Shown here in pieces: positions 18,175 through 26,142 of a stretch of 64,000 nucleotides of DNA (the stretch's first letter is position 1; each line of letters opens with the position of its first letter). A program made the translations under genes and the position numbers. Origin of the DNA: Prolixibacteraceae bacterium (GTDB lineage Bacteria; Bacteroidota; Bacteroidia; Bacteroidales; Prolixibacteraceae); NCBI GenBank assembly GCA_028683385.1, contig JAQUIJ010000016.1:1-64000 (forward strand), read 5' to 3'. A model generated the notes under the pieces. It worked only from the letters and a program-made list of their open reading frames with translations. It had not been told where the DNA came from and did no database searches.

Positions 18175-20550
18175 CTACTCATACCTCAACGCCTCCACCG
18201 GATTCCTTGTTGCGGCTTTCCAACTTTGCCAGCTTACGGTTAGTAGCGCAATTCCAAGTGCCAGCACACCTGCGAGGGCAAAAATCCACCAACTCAGGTT
18301 GGTTTTGTAGGCAAAGCTTTCGAGCCATTTGTTCATGGCGTACCAGGCAACGGGCGTGGCAATTACAAAAGCAACGACTACCCACTTTACTAAGTCCCGG
18401 TTGAGCATGGTTAATATTTCAGAAACACGTGCCCCATTGACTTTGCGGATGCCGATTTCTTTAGTGCGGCGTTTGGCAATATGCGTTATCAACCCAAACA
18501 GGCCAAGGCATGAAATAAAAATTGAAAGAATGGAACAGAACCCAATAAGCCTGCTGAATGTCACCTCCGATTTATACAGGCTCGCATACGATTCGTCCAA
18601 AAAATGATATTCAAAAGGTATGTCGGGCGATATTTCAGCCCATATTTTCTGAACGCTTTCAATTGAGTTCTCAAAATCTATCGGGTTTATTTTCATGTTG
18701 ATAATACCAATTCCGCAGACCTTGGGTGCGTACCATAACAAAGATGGTTCAATGGTTTTATGAAACGATTCAGCATGAAAATCATTCATTACCCCGATAA
18801 CTTTTGCTTTGATATTTGACGACATCGTGATTTCTTTATCGATGGCAGGATCCAATCCAAACTCTTTTGCCATGGTTTTATTAATTATCACACTGCGGTA
18901 CTTATCGCTCTTGGTGTCCCAGGAGAAATTTCGGCCTTCACGTAAATTAATATTCATTGTTTTCACAAAATCAGGATCGACGGTTAATACTTTAAATGAT
19001 TTTGTTTCGCCATTAAACTCACTGTTGATTTCCATATTAAATCCGTTGCCGAGTTCCATGCTTGAAGCCGTAATATCAGTGATTCCAGGATGTTCAAGAA
19101 CCTTTTGCCTGAACAGGTCATACTTGTCTGCAATTTGTTTGTTCGGTTGGATACTGATCACATTTTTATCATTAAAACCGAGATCTTTTGATTTCAAAAA
19201 ATCTACCTGTTTTTGTATGAGTATGGTACTCGATATCAGGATTATTGCAATCAGAAACTGAAGAATGACCAATCCATAATTGAATATCGAACCTTTTTTC
19301 GTGTTCGTACTCTCATTTCTGATGATCTTTAAAGGTTTAAAAGATGAAAAGTAGATGGCTGGGTATGTTCCCGCTATAATTCCAATGAGTATAGCTCCTG
19401 CAAGGAGTAACGGAATAATCAGAGGCTGCCCCCAATAATCGATAGAAAGCCGTAACCCGATCAGTTGGGTGGCCAATGGCTTAATGAGTTCAGCCAGTAG
19501 TATTGCTATGATTACAGCAAAAAGGCTAACAACCAGGGTTTCAACCATAATTTGACTGATGAGCTTTATTTTGCTCGATCCCAATAGCTTTCGAACGCCA
19601 ATTTCTTTTGCACTGGCTGGAAATTTAGCAATGGTAAGGTTTACAAAATTTATAATGGCGATAGCAACAATTAGCAATCCGATACCCGCGAGCAGATAGA
19701 TGAACGAGCGTTTATTGTTGTTGTGAAACGGAACTTTATTCAGCGCAACAAGGCTTAACGAACTTACTATATCGGAGTTATTAGTCTTTAGTTTTTCAGA
19801 TTTCGAAATCCAAAAGGTATTGACTTTTTGTTCAAATTCATGAATATTGGTTGCATTGTTAAGGAGAATATAGGTGTCATATCCCCAGTTATACCAATCG
19901 TCGTTCACATCGCTCCCGTTTGGCTTCATCAACGATAAAGAACTAAACGATGCGAGTCCGTTGAAATTTATAGATGAATTTGCCGGAACATCTTCAATTA
20001 CCGCAGTTACAACATAGTTCTGGTTATATCGCCCCCTTTCATCAATTGCCCCAATCGTTTTTCCAATTGGGTTAAGGTTTCCGAACAATTTACTGGCTGT
20101 GTTTTGAGTGAGCACAATTGTGTAGGGCGATTTTAATGCAGTTTCAAGATTTCCATACACAGAATTAAAACTGAATATGTTGAAGAATGAACTGTCGGCG
20201 AAAACAATGTTTTTGATAGTAATGCTCTTCGGATTTATAGCAGTTCGATCTGTTAAAGTGACTTTTTCGCCAAATCCATAATTGCGGTCAAGTCGGGTAA
20301 TATTTTTTATTTCGGGGAACTGATTATGCAAAAGATGTCCGAGTGGCGCGAGTGTTGAGAAATCCTTATCTAAACAAACCTTGTATATATTATCCGAATT
20401 CTTATGGAAGTTATCGTAGCTCAACTCATTGGTTATGTACGACATTATTAGGATAAACGCAGAAATGCCAACTGCCAATCCTAAAATATTAATTATCGTA
20501 TGCTGTAAGTTTTTACGAAGGACACGAAATGTATTTTTCAAATAGTTCAT
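18175..20550 (-). CDS. FtsX/MacB-type ABC transporter permease (paralogue)
   Basis: A 791-residue inner-membrane permease of the same architecture as the 13637-15958 product: N-terminal TM (about 20-40), MacB-PCD-like periplasmic domain, three TMs (about 285-405) carrying NFVNLTIAKFPASAKEIGVR, second periplasmic domain, and three C-terminal TMs with RRTKEIGIRKVNGARVSEIL. It ends ATRNPVEALRYE. The 3' 250 bp closely match the paralogue, consistent with recent duplication or gene conversion. No ATPase subunit is nearby. Substrate unknown. Confidence 0.88.
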   Translation of the reverse strand: MNYLKNTFRVLRKNLQHTIINILGLAVGISAFILIMSYITNELSYDNFHKNSDNIYKVCLDKDFSTLAPLGHLLHNQFPEIKNITRLDRNYGFGEKVTLTDRTAINPKSITIKNIVFADSSFFNIFSFNSVYGNLETALKSPYTIVLTQNTASKLFGNLNPIGKTIGAIDERGRYNQNYVVTAVIEDVPANSSINFNGLASFSSLSLMKPNGSDVNDDWYNWGYDTYILLNNATNIHEFEQKVNTFWISKSEKLKTNNSDIVSSLSLVALNKVPFHNNNKRSFIYLLAGIGLLIVAIAIINFVNLTIAKFPASAKEIGVRKLLGSSKIKLISQIMVETLVVSLFAVIIAILLAELIKPLATQLIGLRLSIDYWGQPLIIPLLLAGAILIGIIAGTYPAIYFSSFKPLKIIRNESTNTKKGSIFNYGLVILQFLIAIILISSTILIQKQVDFLKSKDLGFNDKNVISIQPNKQIADKYDLFRQKVLEHPGITDITASSMELGNGFNMEINSEFNGETKSFKVLTVDPDFVKTMNINLREGRNFSWDTKSDKYRSVIINKTMAKEFGLDPAIDKEITMSSNIKAKVIGVMNDFHAESFHKTIEPSLLWYAPKVCGIGIINMKINPIDFENSIESVQKIWAEISPDIPFEYHFLDESYASLYKSEVTFSRLIGFCSILSIFISCLGLFGLITHIAKRRTKEIGIRKVNGARVSEILTMLNRDLVKWVVVAFVIATPVAWYAMNKWLESFAYKTNLSWWIFALAGVLALGIALLTVSWQSWKAATRNPVEALRYE

Positions 20551-20577
20551 AGCTGTGTGTTTATAGTTTTATCTTAT

Positions 20578-20662
20578 TTATTCATACCTCAAGGCTTCCA
20601 CCGAGTTCCGGGTTGCTGTCTTCCAACTAACCGTCAACAAAGTAATGCCCAGAGTCAGCAAA
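20578..20662 (-). pseudogene. 3' remnant of a third FtsX permease gene
   Basis: On the minus strand this stretch reads TGLLTLGITLLTVSWKTATR followed by NSVEALRYE and a TAA stop. It is clearly homologous to the C-termini of the two intact FtsX genes. Upstream of about 20662 the homology stops abruptly and the sequence changes to unrelated AT-rich DNA. The gene was therefore truncated, probably when the mobile-element segment to its right was joined here. Confidence 0.8.
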
Positions 20663-20852
20663 CCTGTTTTCGTATAGATTCAGCAACTTCGCAAAGATTT
20701 TCAAAGATTGAATTTACCATAAACCGTACCACAATCACAATACACTGTTTTTCAATACACTAATTTCTTAATTCAATATCAGGTTGTCAAACTTTTTTAC
20801 GATATAGTGTATAATTCTTAGTCATCATTTTATACAAGCATGAATAAAAAGG

Positions 20853-21581
20853 CTAAGTCCGCTTATCCATGGTGTTCCTGTCAAAGGCCACCAGGTTAAA
20901 CATTTCGCGCATCCGGCTTCTGATCCGGTTGCCGTAGATCTCCTCCAACTCTGATGCAGAAAGGTTGGTGGTGATGTGTGTTAGCATCCGTTTTGAAATG
21001 AAAAGATCGTAACGGTTCAGCAATATTTCGGCCATTACGTTGCATTCGTTGCCGTAATATTTCGGGGTTTGTTCCAATCCCAGATCATCAAAACAATATA
21101 CTTTGGGCAGGAAAGGCATATTGGCATATCGAACAAATGATCCTTTGCTGTAATGGTTGATCACTGCAAACCCGTCTTTTTCAAACTCAAAGCTGATTTC
21201 TCTTGTTGGCTTGACTTGGTATTGGGTCTCTCGTGGGAAAAAGTAGCTGACCAGCTGCATCAGGCTTGTTTTTCCACAGCCTATTGGGCCTGTCAGGAGG
21301 ATTCCTTTTCTCAGACTGATGCCGTGATTCGTAGCATTTTCATGGTCCCCGATGGCGTAAACCAGCAGCTTGTAAATCAGCTCGAAGTCTGATTCAGCTA
21401 GTGAAAAATGGTTCCCGAACAGGATCTTGCCCCGCTCGTCCATCCATTGCAGGCTGGCCGGGAAGCTGAAATTGAATACTCCGCCGCGATAATCAGCGAT
21501 CTGCTCATAAGGGTTCAGAATAATTTTTGTTGACGGTGACGCTAAGTTTGCTAGTCCCGACTTGATTGGGTTCTCGTTCAT
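20853..21581 (-). CDS. DnaC/IstB-like AAA+ ATPase (helicase-loader type)
   Basis: A 242-residue P-loop ATPase. Walker A is LLTGPIGCGKTSLMQ (about residues 93-107) and Walker B is KVYCFDDLGLEQ; the sensor-like text THITTNLSASELEEIYGNRI and the arginine-finger region RSRMREMF follow. This is the layout of DnaC-type loaders found in replication modules of Bacteroidota elements. The start overlaps the Rep-like gene by about 77 bp, longer than usual. It probably loads the replicative helicase at the element origin together with the upstream protein. Confidence 0.75.
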   Translation of the reverse strand: MNENPIKSGLANLASPSTKIILNPYEQIADYRGGVFNFSFPASLQWMDERGKILFGNHFSLAESDFELIYKLLVYAIGDHENATNHGISLRKGILLTGPIGCGKTSLMQLVSYFFPRETQYQVKPTREISFEFEKDGFAVINHYSKGSFVRYANMPFLPKVYCFDDLGLEQTPKYYGNECNVMAEILLNRYDLFISKRMLTHITTNLSASELEEIYGNRIRSRMREMFNLVAFDRNTMDKRT

Positions 21582-22500
21582 CTGGTTTAAAACTTTGGGT
21601 GTTCATCCATTTCCGGGCAACGGCCTGCCAGGAAAGTATTTTCATCTGATCCCCGGTCTTCCAGCCTGACGACTGGTAGTGGGCGTAAAACTTCTGCGCC
21701 TCGCTGCGCGGAAACTGGTTCTGTTCAAAAAATTGTTCAACTTCGGATAAATCCGGAACCGGAGATTTCTCATCCGGAGGATTTTCGGAATTGGTCGTTC
21801 TAAATCGTTTTTGTTTTTTTTCGTTTTCATCAACATCAAATTTTTGATTTCTTCTGACTGACTCTTCTTCTTGTTTGTTTTTGTTTAAACTGTTTATAAA
21901 AGGTGTATCAGTTCCTGTATTCCTTGCTGTATCATTTTTGATACCGGCACCTTCAATTTTGTCGCTTGCAGTATTCCTTGCAGTATCACTTTTGAGATCG
22001 CTGGAAATACCGGTATCACATGTAGTATCAGTTCCTGTATTTCTTGTAGTATCATTTTCAATACCGGTATCAGTTCCTGTATCGGTTGCTGTATCATTTA
22101 TGAGATCGCTGGAAGTACCAGTATTCCTTCCGGTATCGGTTCCTGTATCACCAGCGGTATCATTTTCGATACCGGTATTCCTTGTTGTATCAGTTCCGGT
22201 ATCACTTGCAGTATCAAATCTGATACAGGTGACCCGGCTGCCTGCATGTATATTGGATGAAGGGATGTATTGGATATACCCCCACTGGGAAAGTTCCTTC
22301 ATGCACCGGGCATAAGTATTGACCGAACCCAGACGTGACATATCCATTGTTTCTGTCCGACTAATGACAAACTGTTCACCAAACCGGTCTGCATTCCACT
22401 GCTGGAACAAGGAAAAATACAGGCTGATGTGATAGGATGACATGCGCTTGTCTTCAGCCAGCCGTGCAAAAAAGCCGTTCAGGTGCCTGATGTAGTTCAT
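21505..22500 (-). CDS. Replication-initiator-like protein with internal repeat linker
   Basis: A 331-residue protein of three parts. The N-terminal winged-helix-like domain (1-95) includes MSSYHISLYFSLFQQWN and TYARCMKELSQWGYIQYI. The middle (about 98-205) is a low-complexity Thr/Asp/Gly/Asn-rich repeat region (units like DTGTDTTRNTGIEND). The C-terminal part has VEQFFEQNQFPRSEAQKFYA and ILSWQAVARKWM, as in DnaD/phage-type replication proteins. Its start overlaps the HTH gene stop (ATGA). With the DnaC-like gene next, a role in element replication is likely. The repeat region is unusual because its DNA is iteron-like. Confidence 0.65.
   Translation of the reverse strand: MNYIRHLNGFFARLAEDKRMSSYHISLYFSLFQQWNADRFGEQFVISRTETMDMSRLGSVNTYARCMKELSQWGYIQYIPSSNIHAGSRVTCIRFDTASDTGTDTTRNTGIENDTAGDTGTDTGRNTGTSSDLINDTATDTGTDTGIENDTTRNTGTDTTCDTGISSDLKSDTARNTASDKIEGAGIKNDTARNTGTDTPFINSLNKNKQEEESVRRNQKFDVDENEKKQKRFRTTNSENPPDEKSPVPDLSEVEQFFEQNQFPRSEAQKFYAHYQSSGWKTGDQMKILSWQAVARKWMNTQSFKPDEREPNQVGTSKLSVTVNKNYSEPL
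21900..22225. repeat. Iteron-like GTATC repeats within the Rep-like gene
   Basis: Over about 320 bp the plus strand carries roughly 16 copies of GTATC(A/G), often grouped as TCAGTTCCTGTATTCCTTG. Three perfect ATACCGGTAT palindromes lie near 22009, 22061 and 22167, and several one-mismatch variants are present. They encode the Thr/Asp-rich linker of the Rep-like protein. Iterons inside a rep gene are known for RepA_N-type plasmid initiators, so this may be the origin; it could also be simple coding repeats. Confidence 0.55.
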
Positions 22501-22832
22501 CGCTTCAAATCGAAGCTAAACTTTTTTTGTTTCTGGGTGGGCTCCAGCATTTTCCGGATATCCTCGTAATCGTAAAACATCTGTCCCCCAATTTTAGTAA
22601 ACGGAAGGGTTCCGTTTATTCGAAGGTTCTGAAGGGTTCCAGGAGAAATACTTAGTAGTTTTTTTACTTCGTAGGACTTTAACCATTTTTTGGCGGGCTG
22701 ACCACGTTGCTCGTTGAGCATCTTTCTGAACTCAGTAAGTAATTCGATCTTGAATTCCCGGAGGTCGTCTGTTGTAATAATTTCTGATGGCATAACGTTT
22801 AGTTTTGAATGATACATTTTGAATGCCTCCAA
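22497..22832 (-). CDS. Helix-turn-helix (excisionase/MerR-like) protein
   Basis: A 111-residue protein with a C-terminal DNA-binding domain: KKWLKSYEVKKLLSISPGTL, then QNLRINGTLPFTKIGGQMFY and DYEDIRKML, the usual HTH_17 form of Bacteroidota element regulators and excisionases. It is the first gene of the replication-like operon, with ATGA overlap to the Rep-like gene, and lies 28 bp behind the shared 38-bp upstream element. It may be the regulator that binds there, but this is inference. Confidence 0.78.
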   Translation of the reverse strand: MEAFKMYHSKLNVMPSEIITTDDLREFKIELLTEFRKMLNEQRGQPAKKWLKSYEVKKLLSISPGTLQNLRINGTLPFTKIGGQMFYDYEDIRKMLEPTQKQKKFSFDLKR

Positions 22833-22859
22833 AAATCAAAATTTCAGAACGATTCTTTT

Positions 22860-22897
22860 CCCAAGGTGTACCCAAGTTGGGTGTTTTATATAGTTAA
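22860..22897 (-). promoter_or_regulatory. Shared upstream element, copy 2 (replication operon)
   Basis: This is the second copy of the 38-bp block at 12623-12660, with CCCAACTTGGG and a CCTTGGG half-site on the minus strand. It is 28 bp before the HTH gene start. The plus-strand right flank (TCTGATCTATTTTGAT) also resembles the flank of copy 1, so the homologous unit is about 100 bp. Confidence 0.65.
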
Positions 22898-23166
22898 ATA
22901 ATTTATAGTTTAATCATTTTATCTGATCTATTTTGATGTAATTTGATCAGGACATTGTTAATCTGTCGTTCCGGATTAATTGAACTTGATCGAATTTGGT
23001 TGGATTTACTAAAGACGATATTTTCTTTAAAAAAGTGAGAAAAGCATAGCTCATTGCTGATAATGGGAATGGGTAGGATCATTCAAGAAAATTAGAGATA
23101 ACAAATTGAGCAAGAAGCCAAAAAATTTGGTTGAAATGGATAACGTTTTTCTTTTTAACGACTAAA

Positions 23167-23195
23167 AAAATGGGGAGGCTTTGCCTCCCCATTTT
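23167..23195 (-). terminator. Rho-independent terminator
   Basis: On the minus strand AAAATGGGGAGGC-aaa-GCCTCCCCATTTT is followed by further T residues (TTTTTTTAG). It begins at the stop codon of the 23195-23554 gene. Because the stem has A and T on its flanks it can act in both directions. Confidence 0.85.
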
Positions 23196-23554
23196 CAGAA
23201 CTTGATCTGGATTTCAACTTCCTTGATCCGTTCATCCAGAGTCGTTTTGATTTCTTCCATCACAGCGGATACTACCGGAGTAGTAGATGTTTTAAACTCT
23301 TTTCCAGATGCATCCCGCAGGAATACTGTTGCACCCAACCCGTCAGCTCCCAGGGAGAAGGTTTGCAGGTTTCTTCTGGTTTCGGTGAGCTTGCGCCACT
23401 TCTCAATGAGCATGCTCAAATCTTCCACTTTCTGGATGCGCTTTTCCAATGAAGGAACTTCAATAACTTCTTTTTCATCTTTCTTTACAACTTCCAAAGA
23501 AGTTTTAGGTTGTTCTACAATCTCAGCATCGAGTTTTTTAGCTGCATTATTCAT
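23195..23554 (-). CDS. Mobile-element protein of unknown function
   Basis: A 119-residue protein starting MNNAAKKLDAEIVEQPKTSL. The middle is a charged coiled-coil-like segment (SLEKRIQKVEDLSMLIEKWR), and the rest has a small beta region (RNLQTFSLGADGLGATVFLR, then SGKEFKTSTTPVV) and a C-terminal amphipathic helix. Similar small proteins occur in accessory parts of Bacteroidota conjugative elements. An upstream in-frame extension runs through the structured leader and is not favoured. It is a single-gene unit with its own leader and terminator. Confidence 0.6.
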   Translation of the reverse strand: MNNAAKKLDAEIVEQPKTSLEVVKKDEKEVIEVPSLEKRIQKVEDLSMLIEKWRKLTETRRNLQTFSLGADGLGATVFLRDASGKEFKTSTTPVVSAVMEEIKTTLDERIKEVEIQIKF

Positions 23555-23844
23555 ATTAGAGTACTCCTGCCCTGGAGATTTGTATTGGCACCCTTCGATG
23601 TAACTCAGGGTATATCTGGCACGCCGGTTAAAATTTCGGCATACCGGACATTGAGCTGTCACGGATCAGGTCAACGGGGTGCATGTCAGTTTCATGCCCG
23701 AAATGGGCAATCCATGAAACTGAACGCATCCGAAGGACAGTTGCCATTGAAAAGCAACTGCCCCTTTACCGTTCCATGAAGCGATCAATAACTTTGCTCG
23801 CAATTTTAAATGGAGTGATTTTACCTGATAAAAAATTGAACGAA
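23555..23844 (-). promoter_or_regulatory. Structured leader, copy 1
   Basis: This 290-bp stretch precedes the 23195-23554 gene. It shares 90 identical bases (23648-23737) with the leader of ardC (25641-25730), plus more diverged matches on both sides (CAAAGTTATTGATCGCTTC at the distal end, GGCGTGCC near the gene). The identical part folds as CAGTTTCATG ... CATGAAACTG with inner GCCCATTTCGGGC. A second hairpin GCAGTTGC/GCAACTG lies upstream. Confidence 0.65.
23628..23729 (-). CDS. Possible 33-residue leader peptide
   Basis: Within leader copy 1 a short frame reads MRSVSWIAHFGHETDMHPVD, then LIRDSSMSGMPKF and stop. The first 27 residues are encoded identically in leader copy 2, where the frame continues over the ardC start. 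Identity at the DNA level may instead reflect RNA structure, so coding is uncertain. Confidence 0.3.
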   Translation of the reverse strand: MRSVSWIAHFGHETDMHPVDLIRDSSMSGMPKF

Positions 23845-23867
23845 CAAAAAAGGGGCATCGCCCCTAG
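23845..23867 (-). terminator. Rho-independent terminator after methylase-like gene
   Basis: On the minus strand AGGGGC-gat-GCCCCT is followed by TTTTTTG. It starts at the stop codon region of the 23864-24571 gene. Confidence 0.85.
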
Positions 23868-24571
23868 AATTCAAACATTAACTGCTGAGTTACTTTAGTT
23901 ACTGGTGTTTGTTGGGTAATGAGTTCCTGTTTCTTTTCAGGTAGCCTTAAAACCATGTAGCTTTCTGTTTCGGTGATTTCCCCGATATACGGAACTCCCT
24001 TCTCGGGGTGAAGTTCGACTCGCCAACCAGCATAAAAGCGGTTCATCAGGGTATCCATCCAACAAACTTCTCCCAAAAGCCCATTCAGGCAAAGGTTGAT
24101 CAAACACATCATTGCACAGGTGCGGTCAATATCAGCCCCGAAGAATAACGAGTTTCGGCTTATCTTTGCTGCTGCTAGCAACATCCTTCCTGAGCCACAA
24201 CAACAATCAGCAACCCTTTCCCCAAAACCTGCTGGGTTCAATATCCGGGCCATCATATCGCATATTGGCTCCGGAGTGAAAAATTGTCCATTCCTTCCAT
24301 AGCTTAGATATTCCATGTAAAAGTCACCAAAGCCATCTTTAAGACCTTCGCCGTTATTATCCATCTCGACTACTAGCGCTCCGAAAGCCTCAGCCATCAG
24401 GTAGGCATCCGGTTTCTCATAATTACGGACAATCTCATGGTAGCGATCTTCCTTTGCTCCCAATGATAAAGCGCAAACTACCATTTCCAAGAAATCATCG
24501 AATACGGAATGCAAACCATATTTGTATCCGATTTGCAGGATATACTGTGAAAAACTTTTAAACTGTTCCAT
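23864..24571 (-). CDS. Orphan N6-adenine methylase-like protein, catalytic motif IV missing
   Basis: A 235-residue protein related to HsdM-type methylases: GRNGQFFTPEPICDMMARIL, the SAM-binding motif VADCCCGSGRMLLAA (about residues 138-152) and GADIDRTCAMMCLINLCLNG. In active enzymes an NPPF/NPPY motif follows this helix; here it is absent and the chain continues GEVCWMDTLMNRFYAGWRVE. Such truncated methylases are frequent on Bacteroidota conjugative elements. It may bind SAM without methylating DNA, or act with other subunits. It follows ardC by 57 bp, across a weak terminator. Confidence 0.72.
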   Translation of the reverse strand: MEQFKSFSQYILQIGYKYGLHSVFDDFLEMVVCALSLGAKEDRYHEIVRNYEKPDAYLMAEAFGALVVEMDNNGEGLKDGFGDFYMEYLSYGRNGQFFTPEPICDMMARILNPAGFGERVADCCCGSGRMLLAAAKISRNSLFFGADIDRTCAMMCLINLCLNGLLGEVCWMDTLMNRFYAGWRVELHPEKGVPYIGEITETESYMVLRLPEKKQELITQQTPVTKVTQQLMFEF

Positions 24572-24613
24572 ATCTTGAATCTTTACTTGTTTCTAACTGT
24601 GAAATTTTGAGCT

Positions 24614-24644
24614 AAAAAAAGGCGAAGGCTAAACTGCCTCCGCC
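24614..24644 (-). terminator. Terminator-like hairpin overlapping ardC stop
   Basis: On the minus strand GGCGGAGGC-agttta-GCCTTCGCC (one G-T pair) is followed by seven T residues. The first arm is within the last codons of ardC, so it may end most transcripts before the downstream methylase-like gene. Confidence 0.7.
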
Positions 24645-25543
24645 AAATTATCAACCAAAGCGGCACTTGCCGCCTGGTTGGGATGGACCTGATGTTCCAG
24701 TATATAATCAACAGCCTTCTGTGCCTGTGAAGAAGCAATCAGCAACATCTTTTTATCTTCCTTGAATTTACCAATCCAACTTTTGATGTAGGCTGCACTG
24801 TTGTCTATCGTGGCATTCTGGATACCGGTCATGTAGCACAGGTAGGCGGCTCCCAATTCGGCAACCAGTTCTTCCTGGCTGTAATCCTGAGAACCGAACT
24901 TGTGATCCGACAGCTTTTCATGCCTCCCGGTTCGGTTGATATGCCCTGTCGAATGGACCAGTTCATGGTAAAGTGTCGAATAATACTGCTCGTCCCGGAA
25001 AAAAGTCCGTGGATTTGGCATCCCGACATAATCACCAGTTGGTGAGTAAAAAGCGTGTGACTGGTCAAGCCTGATTTCCGGGCTATCGTACCAAAACTCG
25101 ATTAACTGCTCTGCATCGCCAATCGGATCAAATACGTGGTCATGAGCTTCAGTCGCGGGGATCTTACTTTCATCAATTCCTTCAGTTTGTTTCAGGTTAA
25201 AAACGGTGTAATACCGAAGTAAGGGGATGTGATCAATACTGCCGTCTTTTTCTTCCGTATCCAGCAGTTTCCAGAACACGACCGGGAAACCTTTTTCACC
25301 TTTCAAAACATGCCCACCCAATTCTTTGATCTGGTTGAAGGTAAGAAAGAAAGGAGAACCAAACTTATCGGCCACAGTAAGCAGCAACCAGAAATTAAAT
25401 CCGCGGTAAGCTTTTTTGTGGACCATGTTTTGCGGAAACCCAGTTTCAGCTTTCCAGGGCATCTGCCAAGGGACAACACCTGCTTCAAGGCGTTCAATAA
25501 TCAGGTTGGTAACCATTTCATAAATGTCGAATGAAGTATTCAT
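24629..25543 (-). CDS. ArdC-like antirestriction protein
   Basis: A 304-residue protein of the ArdC family. The N-terminal ssDNA-binding domain has IIERLEAGVVPWQMPWKAET and RGFNFWLLLTVADKFGSPFF. The C-terminal zincin-like metallopeptidase domain has TLYHELVHSTGHINRTGRHE, the HExxH zinc site, and EELVAELGAAYLCYMTGI, which would supply the third ligand. ArdC proteins protect incoming plasmid DNA against restriction. It is preceded by a structured leader shared with another gene of the element, suggesting common control on entry to a new host. Confidence 0.85.
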   Translation of the reverse strand: MNTSFDIYEMVTNLIIERLEAGVVPWQMPWKAETGFPQNMVHKKAYRGFNFWLLLTVADKFGSPFFLTFNQIKELGGHVLKGEKGFPVVFWKLLDTEEKDGSIDHIPLLRYYTVFNLKQTEGIDESKIPATEAHDHVFDPIGDAEQLIEFWYDSPEIRLDQSHAFYSPTGDYVGMPNPRTFFRDEQYYSTLYHELVHSTGHINRTGRHEKLSDHKFGSQDYSQEELVAELGAAYLCYMTGIQNATIDNSAAYIKSWIGKFKEDKKMLLIASSQAQKAVDYILEHQVHPNQAASAALVDNLAEAV

Positions 25544-25848
25544 GGGAAAGTGCCGATGCCTTTCGGACTTATTTTGGCTCCCTTGGATTTAACTAAGGAA
25601 ATATCAGGCACGCCGTTAAACTTAAATTTTTGGCGTACCAACATTGAGCTGTCACGGATCAGGTCAACGGGGTGCATGTCAGTTTCATGCCCGAAATGGG
25701 CAATCCATGAAACTGAACGCATCCGAAGGAAACGAGCCATGAAAAGCGAGTTCCCCTTTACCGTTCCGGGAAGCGATCAATAACTTTGTCGGAAATTTGA
25801 GTGTAACACATAACCTTATAACACAATTTTGTTAACTGACTAAGCACG
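25544..25848 (-). promoter_or_regulatory. Structured leader, copy 2 (ardC)
   Basis: This stretch of about 300 bp is the ardC leader. Positions 25641-25730 are identical to 23648-23737; outside them the two leaders share shorter blocks (CCCCTTTACCGTTCC, GAAGCGATCAATAACTTTG on the plus strand). The hairpin CAGTTTCATG ... CATGAAACTG is retained. Confidence 0.65.
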
Positions 25849-25877
25849 AACAAAAAAGGGGCAAAAAGCCCCAATCA
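25849..25877 (-). terminator. Rho-independent terminator
   Basis: On the minus strand GGGGC-ttttt-GCCCC is followed by TTTTTTG. It lies immediately downstream of the 70-residue zinc-ribbon gene. Confidence 0.85.
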
Positions 25878-25879
25878 GT

Positions 25880-26092
25880 CTATAATGGATTTCCATTTCC
25901 GGCATAAACATCTTCGTCTGCTGCTGCCGAAAGAAAACTGCGGTATTCCGGTTCTCCGCAATCCGAGCACAATAAGGTTTGTGTTCGTGGCCAATAATAA
26001 GCTATGGTTCCTTTGGGTAGGCGAGTTTGGCACTTCGCACAGCAACTGGGATAACGGACAACAATTTGTCTTGGATCATCTTTATATCGCAT
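25880..26092 (-). CDS. Small zinc-ribbon protein
   Basis: A 70-residue protein with two CxxC pairs: SCCAKCQTRL (residues about 17-26) and LLCSDCGEP (about 40-48), a treble-clef or zinc-ribbon arrangement. The rest is short and acidic. It follows the DUF6573-like gene by 50 bp and is ended by a strong terminator. Small proteins like this are common on conjugative elements; the function is unknown. Confidence 0.65.
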   Translation of the reverse strand: MRYKDDPRQIVVRYPSCCAKCQTRLPKGTIAYYWPRTQTLLCSDCGEPEYRSFLSAAADEDVYAGNGNPL

Positions 26093-26142
26093 AATAAATA
26101 CCTCCTATGATTTTGTTTTAGAAAATTATTTGCTTGGATTCA

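Noticed and set aside
21900-22225. CRISPR-like array
   Set aside because: Repeats are short, irregularly spaced and in frame within a coding sequence; there are no uniform spacers and no cas genes.
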